A stretch of DNA of 64,000 nucleotides from Polytrichum commune (taxonomy: Eukaryota > Streptophyta > Polytrichopsida > Polytrichales > Polytrichaceae): assembly GCA_950295325.1 (NCBI GenBank), contig OX485804.1, forward strand, positions 6,880,001 to 6,944,000, in the 5' to 3' direction. The translations under genes and the position numbers were made by a program. Every line of letters starts with the position of its first letter. The first letter of the stretch is position 1. The notes under the pieces are model-generated. The model had not been told where the DNA came from. It did not search any database and was given only the letters and a program-made list of their open reading frames with translations. This document shows positions 12,073-22,475 of the stretch, in pieces.

Positions 12073-12650
12073 GCTAAATGCACGGGTAGGTCACTTAGTG
12101 CATTTTAAAAACGACGTGCGGCATAATATAGAGAGGATTAAAATCATTTGAAATAAAAATTATAAAGGAATTCCAAATAATGAAGGGGCCATTAAATGTA
12201 GACAATCCCATTATAAGTAAGTTAGATGGACATAAAATGTGGGCCATTATTTTTTTGTAAAATTAATATAGGGGCTGAAGATAAGGATCCTAGAAGGTAT
12301 GTTTAGTATGTTTGCTATGGTCTCCTATGTGTTTTCTTCATAACTTTGTTTGCAATGATATTATTGTTTGCACCCTTCTTTGTTTCCATGGTTTCCCTTA
12401 ACACTCGTCAATGCGTTAGGAAGTAGATTAGCTTTTATTACTTAAAAGGAATATAGAGTACAAAAAATTACAGTGACTTGGACAATATAAGTAATGGAAG
12501 GGTGCAAACAAATGGGCCATTTTTGAAATTTAAGTAATTATAGGGAGGCTTTAATTCAGCCCTTGAAGGTAAATAGCCCCAAAACAAAAAAAACCCCAGC
12601 CACACGTGGTGCACAAAAATGCCTTAGAGTGACCTACCCGTGGCTAAATG
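12073..12650. mobile_element. Non-autonomous hAT-type element (MITE) with 8-bp TSD
   Basis: The element is 12081-12642 (562 bp). Its ends are perfect 14-bp inverted repeats, CACGGGTAGGTCAC at 12081-12094 and GTGACCTACCCGTG at 12629-12642, with weaker similarity extending about 30 bp further inward. Both sides carry the same 8-bp word GCTAAATG (12073-12080 and 12643-12650), which is the target-site duplication size of the hAT superfamily. The interior has no transposase frame. Mutator-type elements usually make 9 to 11 bp duplications, so hAT is the better fit. Confidence 0.85.
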
Positions 12651-14087
12651 GCATTAATCAACACACAATTTTTTCTAACCCATCCAATCCGAACATACGT
12701 TTTATGGGGAGATTTATAGTACCCTTAAATTACATACTTTTCTAAGACTAGGGTTTTGGAGACCCTATCAATATTTGCACATGGCTAAAGCACGGATTTT
12801 CCTACACCCTATAGTAATTAGAAATTAGACTTTTATTGTATTTGTCATTTTCTAACGTGGTGGAAAAAACCGGGAAGTTTCACACATGTTGTTGCCACAT
12901 TCGGCGTGATGGAAAAAGTAAGTTTAAAGGCACATATCTAGGTTCTTTGAAAAGGGCATTGATTATACTAAAGTTTTCATGTCCTAATTATCGGAACTAG
13001 GTTGGCCTATACCATGAATATGGGCCGGGAGAGAATCTTGCCATCTAAATTTTACGATGATTTCAAAACTTGGGAATAAATTGGGATCTTCTAGTTAAAC
13101 ATTTTGTTACTATTCTTCACTAATGTGAAACATAACTCCAATATCACAACTATACTACACTTACGTGAAATTGCTTAAGGGTAACGGAATTGGGTATGTC
13201 TACCTTTGCAAGAGCTTGTCACTTGAGTATGCTCAACATTCAATCCTAGAATTAAGAACCCCCTTTCTTGAAGATTCGTCTCTTGAGTCCAAATAGAAAG
13301 AGTCACGAGGCTTAAGAATACCTACAACGGGCACCCATGCGGACTTGGCATATCACATCGAAGACCTTGTTGTTTGGGATACAATGTTGCATTGAAATGG
13401 ACAAAATTGTGAAGCTTCAAAACTCGATACTACTAGAAGTGAGTGACGACGCGCCCATACAACGCCCTTTGTGTGTATATAAGGACTGAGGCAAATTGCT
13501 ATATATGTGTTATCTTCATAACAAGTCTAAGTCCAAGTAGATGCTCGAGGTCCCACTATACTAAAAGTCCTCCCAGGTTGTGGCTGCTTCATTCATACTG
13601 GGTCTCACCAGAACTTGTGACTAAGCTTAAGGAATGTGGGCTTGGGCCTTTTGTGATCACTATTTTTAATTGGACATCTTCTTAATTGAACACCTACATT
13701 TGGGTGATACATGGCATGGCTCATAGTCACGTGTTACATGAGCTTTTAAGTATGTTATGAAAACAAGGACAATTGTTTATGGTCCAATCCATGGTTAGTA
13801 CATTTGGGAGAACATGTGTGATCACCTAAAAGAGAAAGTGAATTTTCAATTTGATTCCTAGCAATCTTTGTATTTGCAAGTTTGATCTTTGAGGGTCCCA
13901 AGTCCCACTTATGTCAACAAGTCTCAACACAGAGACAAGGTCCCAATTTTGGAGCCTAAAGAGCCCATTAAAGTGTGATTTTTAATTTTTTTTTTATGGG
14001 ACCTTGATTATTGAATTGTAAAAAATCTCAGGATTTGTGTTGCAAGTTGGGTCTAATTTTTTCTTGATCGCACTCTCAACCAGTGGT
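12651..14087. other. Spacer containing one family C fragment
   Basis: The region 13640-13750 holds words typical of repeat family C (TGTGATCACT, AATTGAACACCTACATTTGGG, CACGTGTTAC). The remainder has no coding evidence; the 80-codon plus ORF at 13443-13685 overlaps the family C fragment and is taken as chance. Confidence 0.45.
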
Positions 14088-14291
14088 GGGGGAGATTTAT
14101 GGGCATAATCAATCAATGCTTTAGTGTCTCCAATTTCAACCAATTTCATGTTGCAATCTTTCTAAATAAATAAATAAATAAAATATATATGAGGTATATT
14201 CGATACATTCCTCTAAAATGATCGGTAATTTCTCGAAGTCTTGAACTTCAACAAGTTATTTTTCAAACTCAACCAGTTCATTTGTAACTAA
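14088..14291 (+). mobile_element. Family A TIR element, diverged copy 1
   Basis: It begins GGGGGAGATTTATGGGCATA and contains the family A blocks in order: CATGTTG, a GAGGTATATTC word, CCTCTAAAATGATCGGTAAT, AACTTCAACAAGTTATTT and CTCAACCAGTTCATTTGTAA. The terminal part of another copy (TTAGCAGTTGGTTCCCCC, then GTTCATTGCTCTC) lies at 14953-14988. It is an older copy that has lost most CCGG sites. Confidence 0.75.
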
Positions 14292-17043
14292 GGTAGATGA
14301 GGCCAATTCGATCAGCTTCCTTAAATGGACACCTATTTTTGGCTCCTAATCGGCATTACATTGGCTTTAATTCAGTGGGTGAGTAATACATGTTGATTTA
14401 GTCTCCACCTTGGTGATATTTGGGTTAGTCACCTTCACAAAATCCAAACTACACCCACCATCCTCCATAATCAGGAGTGCTATCCACCGAGCTTTGACAT
14501 GCTTGATTTTTGTGGGCGAGGTGGGAAAATTACGAGGCGGCATGTGGCTTTGAGGTGCTAACCAACTTGTATTATGGATATTTTTTTGATGAAAAGCTAG
14601 TTCGGCAACATTTTATCTTACCCATGACCACTCTAGAGACATGACACACTCAATATTGGCATCAAACTTGGTTTTCATTTGCAAATGACCCATGTAGAAT
14701 TTGCCTAGTGATGTTGTCCACTCACACAACATTGAAAGATGGAAGAGTTTCCCACCTATAGCACCAAGCTGGGAAGCAAAGAATCTTTGATTCCACAACC
14801 TAGTTCAACACCTTCCTCAACTTCGATTTCAACGATCTCAAATTATGTGGTCTTGGTTCGCAAGTGCTAACTTTCTCAAGCTTCTAATGCTTGCAAACAT
14901 TGGCTAGATGATTCCACATGGCTGGAGGTGTCCACATTAACCTCGTCTACCTTAGCAGTTGGTTCCCCCTGTTCATTGCTCTCAACACAAGTCCAAGCCT
15001 CACCTCCAAAAAGTGTTGCATGCACCCTTCCATGTCTCACCTTCCATGTCATACCTAGGACTTAAAACCCGTGTGAAGTGGTAAGTCCCGACTTCCATGT
15101 TCTCAACGGCTAAGATTACATCAGATTAACCTCGAGCAGACTGGAAATTTAGACTTGAGACCCCACTGAAAACTTCGATTGACAATCTTTGCGATTCGCA
15201 AATGTTAACCGCATGAGACAGTTTCTAATCCGATCCAACGGTTAGAGTTGTCTATGAAGTTAGAAGTGCCCACAATAGATCCACATACCTAAACGCACGG
15301 CATCTCGATATAATATACTCAAATTCTATATCATAAGCTTCTAAAGTTGATCAAATACCCGGATCTATAAGCTTCTCTACTGCATATTTCCCTCGAGCCA
15401 CTCGTGTGAGCAAGTACTTGCCTCCTTTTTGTCTCTGCTGGCTCCTCGTGTGCACAGAGACAAGAATACTATCAACCCAATCACCCCAGCGTGGCTAAGA
15501 AACGGCGACAAAATAATGAATGATATTCCAATATGGCCCACCTGAACGCTCGGAAGCATCAATCATCAAAGCTTTAGCCAGTTGTTCCATAGTTGCGCTC
15601 AAGCTGGAACATGGACATGGGGCCCTTTTATGTTTCTAGATCGAGAAAAGCTTGACTGGGACAGAATAGAAAGAACGAGATGATGATAGCATCTTTCCCC
15701 CAAACTTAATGAATCGCGCACAACTTTTGAATAATCGAACCCATAATCGCTAACATTTGTAGGTGTGATTCAGTTTGTTTTGCAAGCTCTCTAACTTCTA
15801 CCGATTAGATTCACACAGTTTCGGAACTTGTGTTGCCGTTAGCAGATCCACGATGAATCATCAGCAAAAAAATCCGATTGAAAACTAACTTCCCCTGATT
15901 TAGTTATGACTATTGGAAGTGCTTGTTTGTTGGTTTCGTAGTTGAATACATAGATTTTCTCGTTTGTGTTCACTGTTGAGTGTGGAATAGTTGATGACTT
16001 TTGAAGATGTGGTCCAATCTTTTACAAACACGTGTCAATGCAAACCCAACATTCAACTAACTTATGGATCATTTGAGCATCGACTCGAATCATAGTTCAA
16101 ATTTTGAGGTCTTGCAAGTTGCAACTGAGTCTAGCCATGGTAAGGTGTACCACTAAGGTTTAAATGAGGAGGAGTCCTCACATTTCGTAAGGACTCATAT
16201 TTGACACAATATTAACGATTAAGATTTGCAATTTTTAACTAAATTTGATGACCATTATTATAATTGTGATGTATCAAGTTGATTATGAACCTATGTTATG
16301 TTTCAAAATCAAAGCATGATAATTGAGTTAAAGGAGTGCTAAGACTACGAAAAGAGGGTAAAGGGTGACACAATTTTGGTACACCTTATTGTGGTTGGAC
16401 CCAACTAACAAAAGAAAAAAAAAATACAACCCTTTGTTTGATCTTAGGCACTGACTGATTTTAATAGCTTGACGGATATGACATCAATGTTAAATTATGA
16501 ACGTAGAGGTTTGTGATGAAGTTTTGATACTAGAACCATATCGTCTTTGTTTTAAGATTTTTGAAGCTAAACCAGAGCTAAACTTACCAATTCTCAAGTC
16601 AATACATGTAAAGGACAAAGTCCAAACATGCTTATGCTTTCAATATGCAGTTTTTAAAACATCAACTACACATCTCAAAATGCAAGCGACCAACATTTAA
16701 TTCTAAATGAAATATTTTAAATTAAATACAAATTTACATAATTTTTTAGCTTTAATATATTTTTAGTACCAACCTCAAAAGTAGCTAATGATTTACTCAA
16801 TATTCAATTCACAATTGAACAAGATATTCGAAATTAATTAAAAATTCAAAAATCCTAAGTATGATAGTATCAATCAAATCAATGTTATAGTTTGATGTCA
16901 TTGAATCGAATCAGTGTGAAAATGATCTCGAATAATGAATGTAAAGGGTTGTGATGCATTGTGGTTGATGGCAATGTACTTGTTGCATCAACCTTCTATG
17001 GTTGATAAAGTATGTTGAAGATGTGTTAAGTACCAAATAATGA
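14292..17043. other. Long spacer, no gene recognised
   Basis: An AAAT-type microsatellite lies just upstream, inside family A copy 1 (14164-14192). The part 14900-15850 is somewhat less AT-rich and holds short ORFs on both strands without motifs. At 15571-15605 a small inverted pair (CCAGTTGTTCCA and a reversed AGCTGGAACA) is present. Nothing else stands out. Confidence 0.4.
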
Positions 17044-17107
17044 TCATTGGGTGGACCTAGGTGAGCAACGGATGACGCGGTCACCGCGAGCTAGGTCCAC
17101 CCAATGA
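17044..17107. repeat. Perfect 17-bp-arm hairpin with a GC-rich loop
   Basis: TCATTGGGTGGACCTAG (17044-17060) is the exact reverse complement of 17091-17107. The 30-base loop itself contains CGCGGTCACCGCG, a 6-bp-arm hairpin. The outer arm may extend a few bases with mismatches. It is GC-rich within AT-rich flanks. Confidence 0.85.
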
Positions 17108-17650
17108 CCATCATGTTATGTAATTTTCATCAAAAAGTAGCACTAGAATACGACATTCTAAAATTGACACCTGAAGGAACAATTATACAAATGTACCAAT
17201 GTGGTAGATTCGCATGTTTTCCAATGACCGTAGGACTGTTTTCTAGCAATGCAAATCAATCACCCAAGATTCGTATCCTTGTAGTGAAAAAAAGGCTCTG
17301 CGCATCAATCAAGTATTGTGTAAGATACGTGTTAAACCCTACGACAAATCTTGAATAAGATGGATGCATTTGAATATGTGGTTCAACTTAAGAAGCCTCA
17401 AGGGAGAGAGGGAATGATTTAAGACCAGCATACCTCTCATCCATTGAACACAAAAACTTGACCCCCGATTCATCTCAAATGACATCGAGTACACTAATCT
17501 CGGGTCTTTAATGTTGATTCCGGTCTCAAAGTCAACCACAAAATGTAACCTCCAAATTGCATGTTGTTTCAAGGCTTTTATGTTGGATGAATGAGAGGTA
17601 CACTCATATACAATAGTTCCCTCCTCCCGCTTCAGCTGGAAGCCACCAGT
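17108..17650. other. Spacer with two short ORFs of unknown nature
   Basis: The plus frame 17104-17358 (84 codons) and the minus frame 17339-17572 (77 codons) are open but show no motif and overlap repeats at both ends. They are treated as non-coding. Confidence 0.3.
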
Positions 17651-17878
17651 GATCGGGGAAATTTTTGGGCATGCATAATCGGTTGAGATCCTAGGGTTTG
17701 CAAGTCCAACCGGTTACATGTTGACATCCTCCGGTTTTCCTTTAATAAATTGGGGTATAATATTCTATAAACTCCTCTAAAACGATCGGTAGGTTTCCTA
17801 CAGTCTTGATGAACTTCAACCGGTTATTTCTCAAACTCAACCGGTTCATCCTTAACTAACTGCCGGTTCTCCCCGATC
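17651..17878 (+). mobile_element. Family A TIR element, copy 2 (near complete)
   Basis: The ends are GATCGGGGA at 17651 and TCCCCGATC at 17870-17878, inverted relative to each other. The interior holds three ACCGGTT-type words, TTGGGGTATAATATTCTATA, CTCCTCTAAAACGATCGGTA and CTTCAACCGGTTATTTCTCA. It has no coding capacity. The length of 228 bp, terminal inverted repeats and several copies indicate a MITE-like element. Confidence 0.85.
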
Positions 17879-18779
17879 ATTGATTGGAGGCCATAATCTC
17901 TTTCTGAGGGGAAACTACAATCTGCTGTTAATTGAATTTTCTAGGTGTTTAGTTCCACAAAGAAAGTGAAAGGGGGCTCAATTCCTCGTGAAGGAAAGTT
18001 ATATGTATCTAGCAGCAGTGCTCAAGAAAGTGCTCTTCATTCCAATAAGTCCCTCCTATTATTGGTGCTTTGGTGACCATGCTCATGCACTGCTACTCAT
18101 GCAATAACAATCTTGGCCCACTTTTCCACACACCTCACATATCCAACTGTCACCACACAAGCATGCACTCTGTATCATGTGCGGGATGGAAGCAAACCCA
18201 ACCCTTAGTAGTCGAGTTTGTGTGTAACATCAAACTACATCTCTCGGCTCTAGATCGGCTCCACTCCTAGACATCACTACATGGGCACCTTACATCGGAA
18301 GGTGCACCAATCATGAAGAGAGGTTCAAACTATGTCGAACCTCATAACTTATGTGGGCCTTATGTGGTTAAAGAGTATATTTGTGTTAAAGAGTCTTTGA
18401 TCTACCCCTTGGTAGATGGGGTTTTTTATTTTTATTTTTTATTGAGCGTGGGTCTTTTGCTTTTGTAGTTACCCGATATTATTTTACCGGTAAGGTTCTT
18501 TAAGCGTACTTGTTCTTAAGTACCGGTTTCAGACGTGCTTTGTGGTATTGGTGGTTCCTACCGGACTCATCTACTTTTTCATCTACCTGAATGTTTTATC
18601 TATCTAGATGCTCATCGTAGATTTCAACTGAGACATATTCCTCACCGGTTGGCACAACCAATACTTCATAACTTAACCAACCAATGAGGATAGAGAATGG
18701 CAAACTTTTGAAGCTAGCCTCCAACTCGCATCAATTCCTAACAAAACAACATTTTTGAGACAAGGGGGATGAAATTGTA
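17879..18779. other. Spacer, nothing recognised
   Basis: The interval has mixed base composition. ACCGG words recur at 18488-18565 and 18645 but do not align as a further family A copy. Confidence 0.35.
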
Positions 18780-21660
18780 CCCACACTAACCTTATAGACG
18801 CCTTCTATACTCCCAATAACCACTAAATATATCACATATGCAGCACCAACGCACACAACTACGCCTCAATTTGGACAACTTCCCAATAATCCTCCACCTC
18901 CCATCCCAATTTGCAGTCCCCAAACCCCCTACACCACCATCAAATACAACCCCCCAATTCACATACCCTATACTAAAAACAAGTATCCAAGCTTTCCTCA
19001 CCAAATTCGGTGAATTAAACCTCATCAACATCCAACAACTCACAAACCTACTACAACAAACCACTCCCCTCACACATGAAAAATGGATAGATGCCCCCCA
19101 AAAAATACAAACCATACTAAAGTGCATCAGTGAGCATGCCATACAAACTTGTGCTGCACCTCCACCACTCTCCCTCACCCCACAAACAAAATGTCAAGGG
19201 GATATCCTACCCCACAAACTCCAAAAACAATGGAATAAACACCCAAACATCTTACCAACTAATAACAAAAAACATCAAATCTACCACTTTCCCGATACCC
19301 CACAATTGGCACCTTAAACCTAAAATTCAAAGGAATATATAACATTCCTAGCACAACTCCACCACCTACCACCAACAACCCACATGACATACAAAATTGT
19401 CTAGATAACATCACAAACGTAGTCGGGTGTGCCAATAGCCGAAGCACAAAAAATAACCATTGTACAAAACTCCTAAAATTATAAGAAGGAAATTAAAAAA
19501 ATCTCTACTCAATAAAGAACCAAAAAAAATTCATCAAAGATTTTTCAACCATCACAACTCCATACCACTTGATTGCCTCATAGATGAAGATGGAGACTTA
19601 GCCACACATCCTAATGCCATCACAAATGTCATCCATTGCACACAAAAAGAGTCATTCCAAAACAAATTATCCTATGCTTAGACTTGACAGACCACTTGCG
19701 GGAATGTATGTGTGCTATCCGCCAATACCCATAGCAAACCAAAGACGGTTTCATACTAAAGAAAAAAACTTCCCCCATATTTCCTTCACAAATTGCATCA
19801 TTCACTATAATAATCTATGACACATGCCTCAAAAACTTATCAAATCTCCTAGACTAGACGGTATCCCAAATGTTATCCTAAAAGCACTACCAAATAACTT
19901 TCATGACATGATGTACCTATTCTTCCTACAATGCTACCATCAAAAAGCAATAATCTAATGAATGGAAGCATAGCAACAACATACTCCTCCATAAAAATAA
20001 AAATAAAAACCCTACAATTGTTATAATTTACAGGCCCATAGCTCTCACATGCACCATCTACAAACTCTTTACAACCATGCTAATCTCCCTCCTCACTACA
20101 CTTGGAGAACAACATAAATCCTTCACCACAGTCAAGAAGGCTTTAGACCCATGAGAAATATGGCTAAACAAATCCAAGCAATCATTGCCACTTTAGAAGG
20201 CGCCAAATTTACCAACAAAGATATTTACTTACCTACATGGACTTTCAAAACACATTTGGCTTCATAGACCACCCTTGACTATTGGCCATAATGAAAGACC
20301 TTGGATACCCACTAGATGCCATCGCACTAGTAGGCAACATATACGCATAATCAACCACCTCCTTCCGAGGTGCACACTTCACAACAACAACACCCATCCA
20401 AATTAGTTGGGGCACCATCAAAGGAGACACATTGAACCCATATATATTCATCATCTTCTTAAAACCCCTACTTAGATGGCAAGAGAAAGATCAACTAGGA
20501 TATAATATTAACACCTCACCAAATAGCATCACAACTATAGCCTACGCCAACGACCTAGCCATCCTCACCAACAATATAAAACACATACAACCCCAACTCA
20601 AAAAACTAAGTCAATACTCAAACTAGGCACACATGGACCGATGTATAAACAAATGTGCAATCACAAGGTGCCCAAACAAATCAAAACTACAAACCCCTTG
20701 CATTTACCACATACCTAAAAACTCAAAACATCAACTATAAACAACAACTCCCCATCCTCTCACCAAACAAACCATACACATATCTAAGAATCTGGCTAGT
20801 CCCCTTGCTAAAATGGGCCATACTAAATGAAGTCACTATCACAAAAATTAAAAAAACAAAGCATTGCCCTAATCTTATCACCTGCATCGTTACTACAAAA
20901 GATAAAAATCCTAAACATTGAATATGCATTTAATGCAACCCCTTTATCTATTCTAGACACCATGAAATTGGACAAACGCCTCATCAAACTCACGAAAGAA
21001 ATATGTAACATCCCCAAAGACTACCCTAACATCGTTACCTAGCTACCCCACAAAACATTTGGCATCGAAACATTCTCCCTACTCCCAATATATGCTACTG
21101 CATTTAGCGAGCAACCCATACAAATACTCAATGACCCAAGCCCATCAAGCAAAACATACAAAGGGATAGTGAAATTTATAGTCAACAAATATGGTGGCGA
21201 CAAATACCTCTCACAATTAGAACATCAAGCATGCTTCAAATCACCAACCACTATATCCCTATACATATTGAAAAAACACTTCAACATCCATCTAGACTCC
21301 ATAGAAATCACCTTCCCTCTCAACAACTCACCACTATCAAAAGGTTGGTACAAAAGCCTATTTCACCCCTCACTCACCCAACATCAAAGATCCAACACCA
21401 AGAAATTCCTCACAAAACTCTCTTTATTCAACATTACCTCCCTACCCCAAATCCAAGACCACACCAACATCCGCATACTCACCTTCAAAGAATTCCAAGA
21501 TAGATACCATACCAAATCTAGAATATTGAAAAATACACTCTTACAAGCCACCACAATCTCACCACTACAAGCCCATCATACACCCCCCCCCCCCACCCAC
21601 AACCCCAAACCCCATTCCACACCCAAGACGTAATACAACCACACAACCACTAGGTATCCC
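18780..21660 (+). pseudogene. Decayed LINE (non-LTR retrotransposon) with reverse transcriptase remnants
   Basis: Several plus frames join in order into a LINE ORF2-like product: a proline/glutamine-rich N-terminal part (18838-19317); a pre-RT segment (19460-19681) with KIIRRKLKKSLLNKE and a DCLIDEDGD turn; the RT fingers motif KSPRLDGIPN (about 19845-19875); YRPIAL (about 20040); a degraded D-F-x-x-x-F-(x)-x-V-D-H equivalent (20240-20280); GTIKGDTLNP (about 20410-20440); and AYANDLAIL (about 20540-20568), where the catalytic YADD has become YAND. A 154-codon tail frame (21169-21633) follows. Frameshifts and stops separate all pieces, so it is dead. The plus strand is extremely C-rich and G-poor. 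No endonuclease domain is clear, and no target duplication was found. Family assignment as non-LTR RT is confident; the clade is not. Confidence 0.85.
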
Positions 21661-21976
21661 CATCTCATACATCTCTAGCTTTCAACCCACAAATGGGGAG
21701 CTAGGCAACATACACTTAAATTCCATTGTCATAGGCAAACCCCACAAACCAACTAATGTGGATGGATTAGACAAAACCAAATTTTAAATCTTGAGGACAT
21801 CCTCTATAGAACACAACCTACTACTCGTCACAAAAAAAAGACATTAAAAACAAACTACTCAAATATCACTTGACAAATGAATTGTTCGCCCCAACCTTGA
21901 CATCCTCCACCTTACCTTCCAAACCCAAGAGTGTAACCCAAATAGAAACACTAGCAAAAAACTATGCCCAAAAAAC

Positions 21977-21992
21977 CCGCAGGCAACTGCGG
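21977..21992. repeat. Small perfect hairpin CCGCAG-GCAA-CTGCGG
   Basis: Six-base arms with a four-base loop lie just before the 224-bp foldback element, within the decayed tail of the LINE region. Confidence 0.8.
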
Positions 21993-21995
21993 TTC

Positions 21996-22219
21996 TTTTG
22001 ACCAACCTTATTTGCAGTCGCTAAATGACTGCAAATTTTCTATTGTCATTTTGTGACTTAAAATCTATATTTTCTAGGGCATGTAATATATTATTGGAAA
22101 GGTATTTTCAAGAACTTTCCAACGATATATTACACGCCCCCGTATTCCTAAACTTTTAGTGGCTAAACCAAAAAAAAAAAATGCAATCGTTTAACAACTA
22201 CAGATCAGGTTGGTCAAAA
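21996..22219. mobile_element. 224-bp foldback element (near-complete palindrome)
   Basis: The ends are TTTTGACCAACCT (21996-22008) and AGGTTGGTCAAAA (22207-22219), exact reverse complements. The arms stay alignable along their whole length to a central loop around 22103-22114, where GGAAAG (22097-22102) faces CTTTCC (22115-22120) after TGTAATATAT/ATATATTACA. The left arm contains its own perfect inner hairpin (ATTTGCAGTC, 7 bases, GACTGCAAAT). Such a fully self-complementary unit fits a foldback MITE or a young inverted-repeat locus able to give small RNAs. No target duplication is obvious. Confidence 0.8.
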
Positions 22220-22232
22220 TGCACATCTTACC

Positions 22233-22475
22233 AGACAAGATGCACCTATCGTCATCATGGGCTTGGAGCTCTTTCGTGGTGCTTGGAGTTCTTTCAAGCT
22301 AGAATGACACCTTTTTGGACAAGATGCACCCATCACCACCACGTGCTTCGAGCTCTTTCAAGTTAGAATGACACCTTACCGGACAAGATGCACCTATCAC
22401 CACCACGGGCTTCAAGATCTTTCAAGTTTGAATGACACCCTACCGGACAAGATGCACCTATCACCACATTGTCCA
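22233..22475. repeat. 64-bp minisatellite, about 3.5 units
   Basis: The word GACAAGATGCACC recurs at about 22234, 22318, 22382 and 22446, giving spacings of 84, 64 and 64. The first unit is longer because a GCTTGGAGCTCTTTC block is doubled in it. Units share ATCACCACCACGGGCTTC and GAATGACACC. Confidence 0.85.

Noticed and set aside
18792-19178. 128-codon minus-strand ORF rich in Gly, Cys and Trp
   Set aside because: It is the antisense shadow of the C-rich LINE coding strand; scarcity of G on the plus strand removes minus-strand stops.
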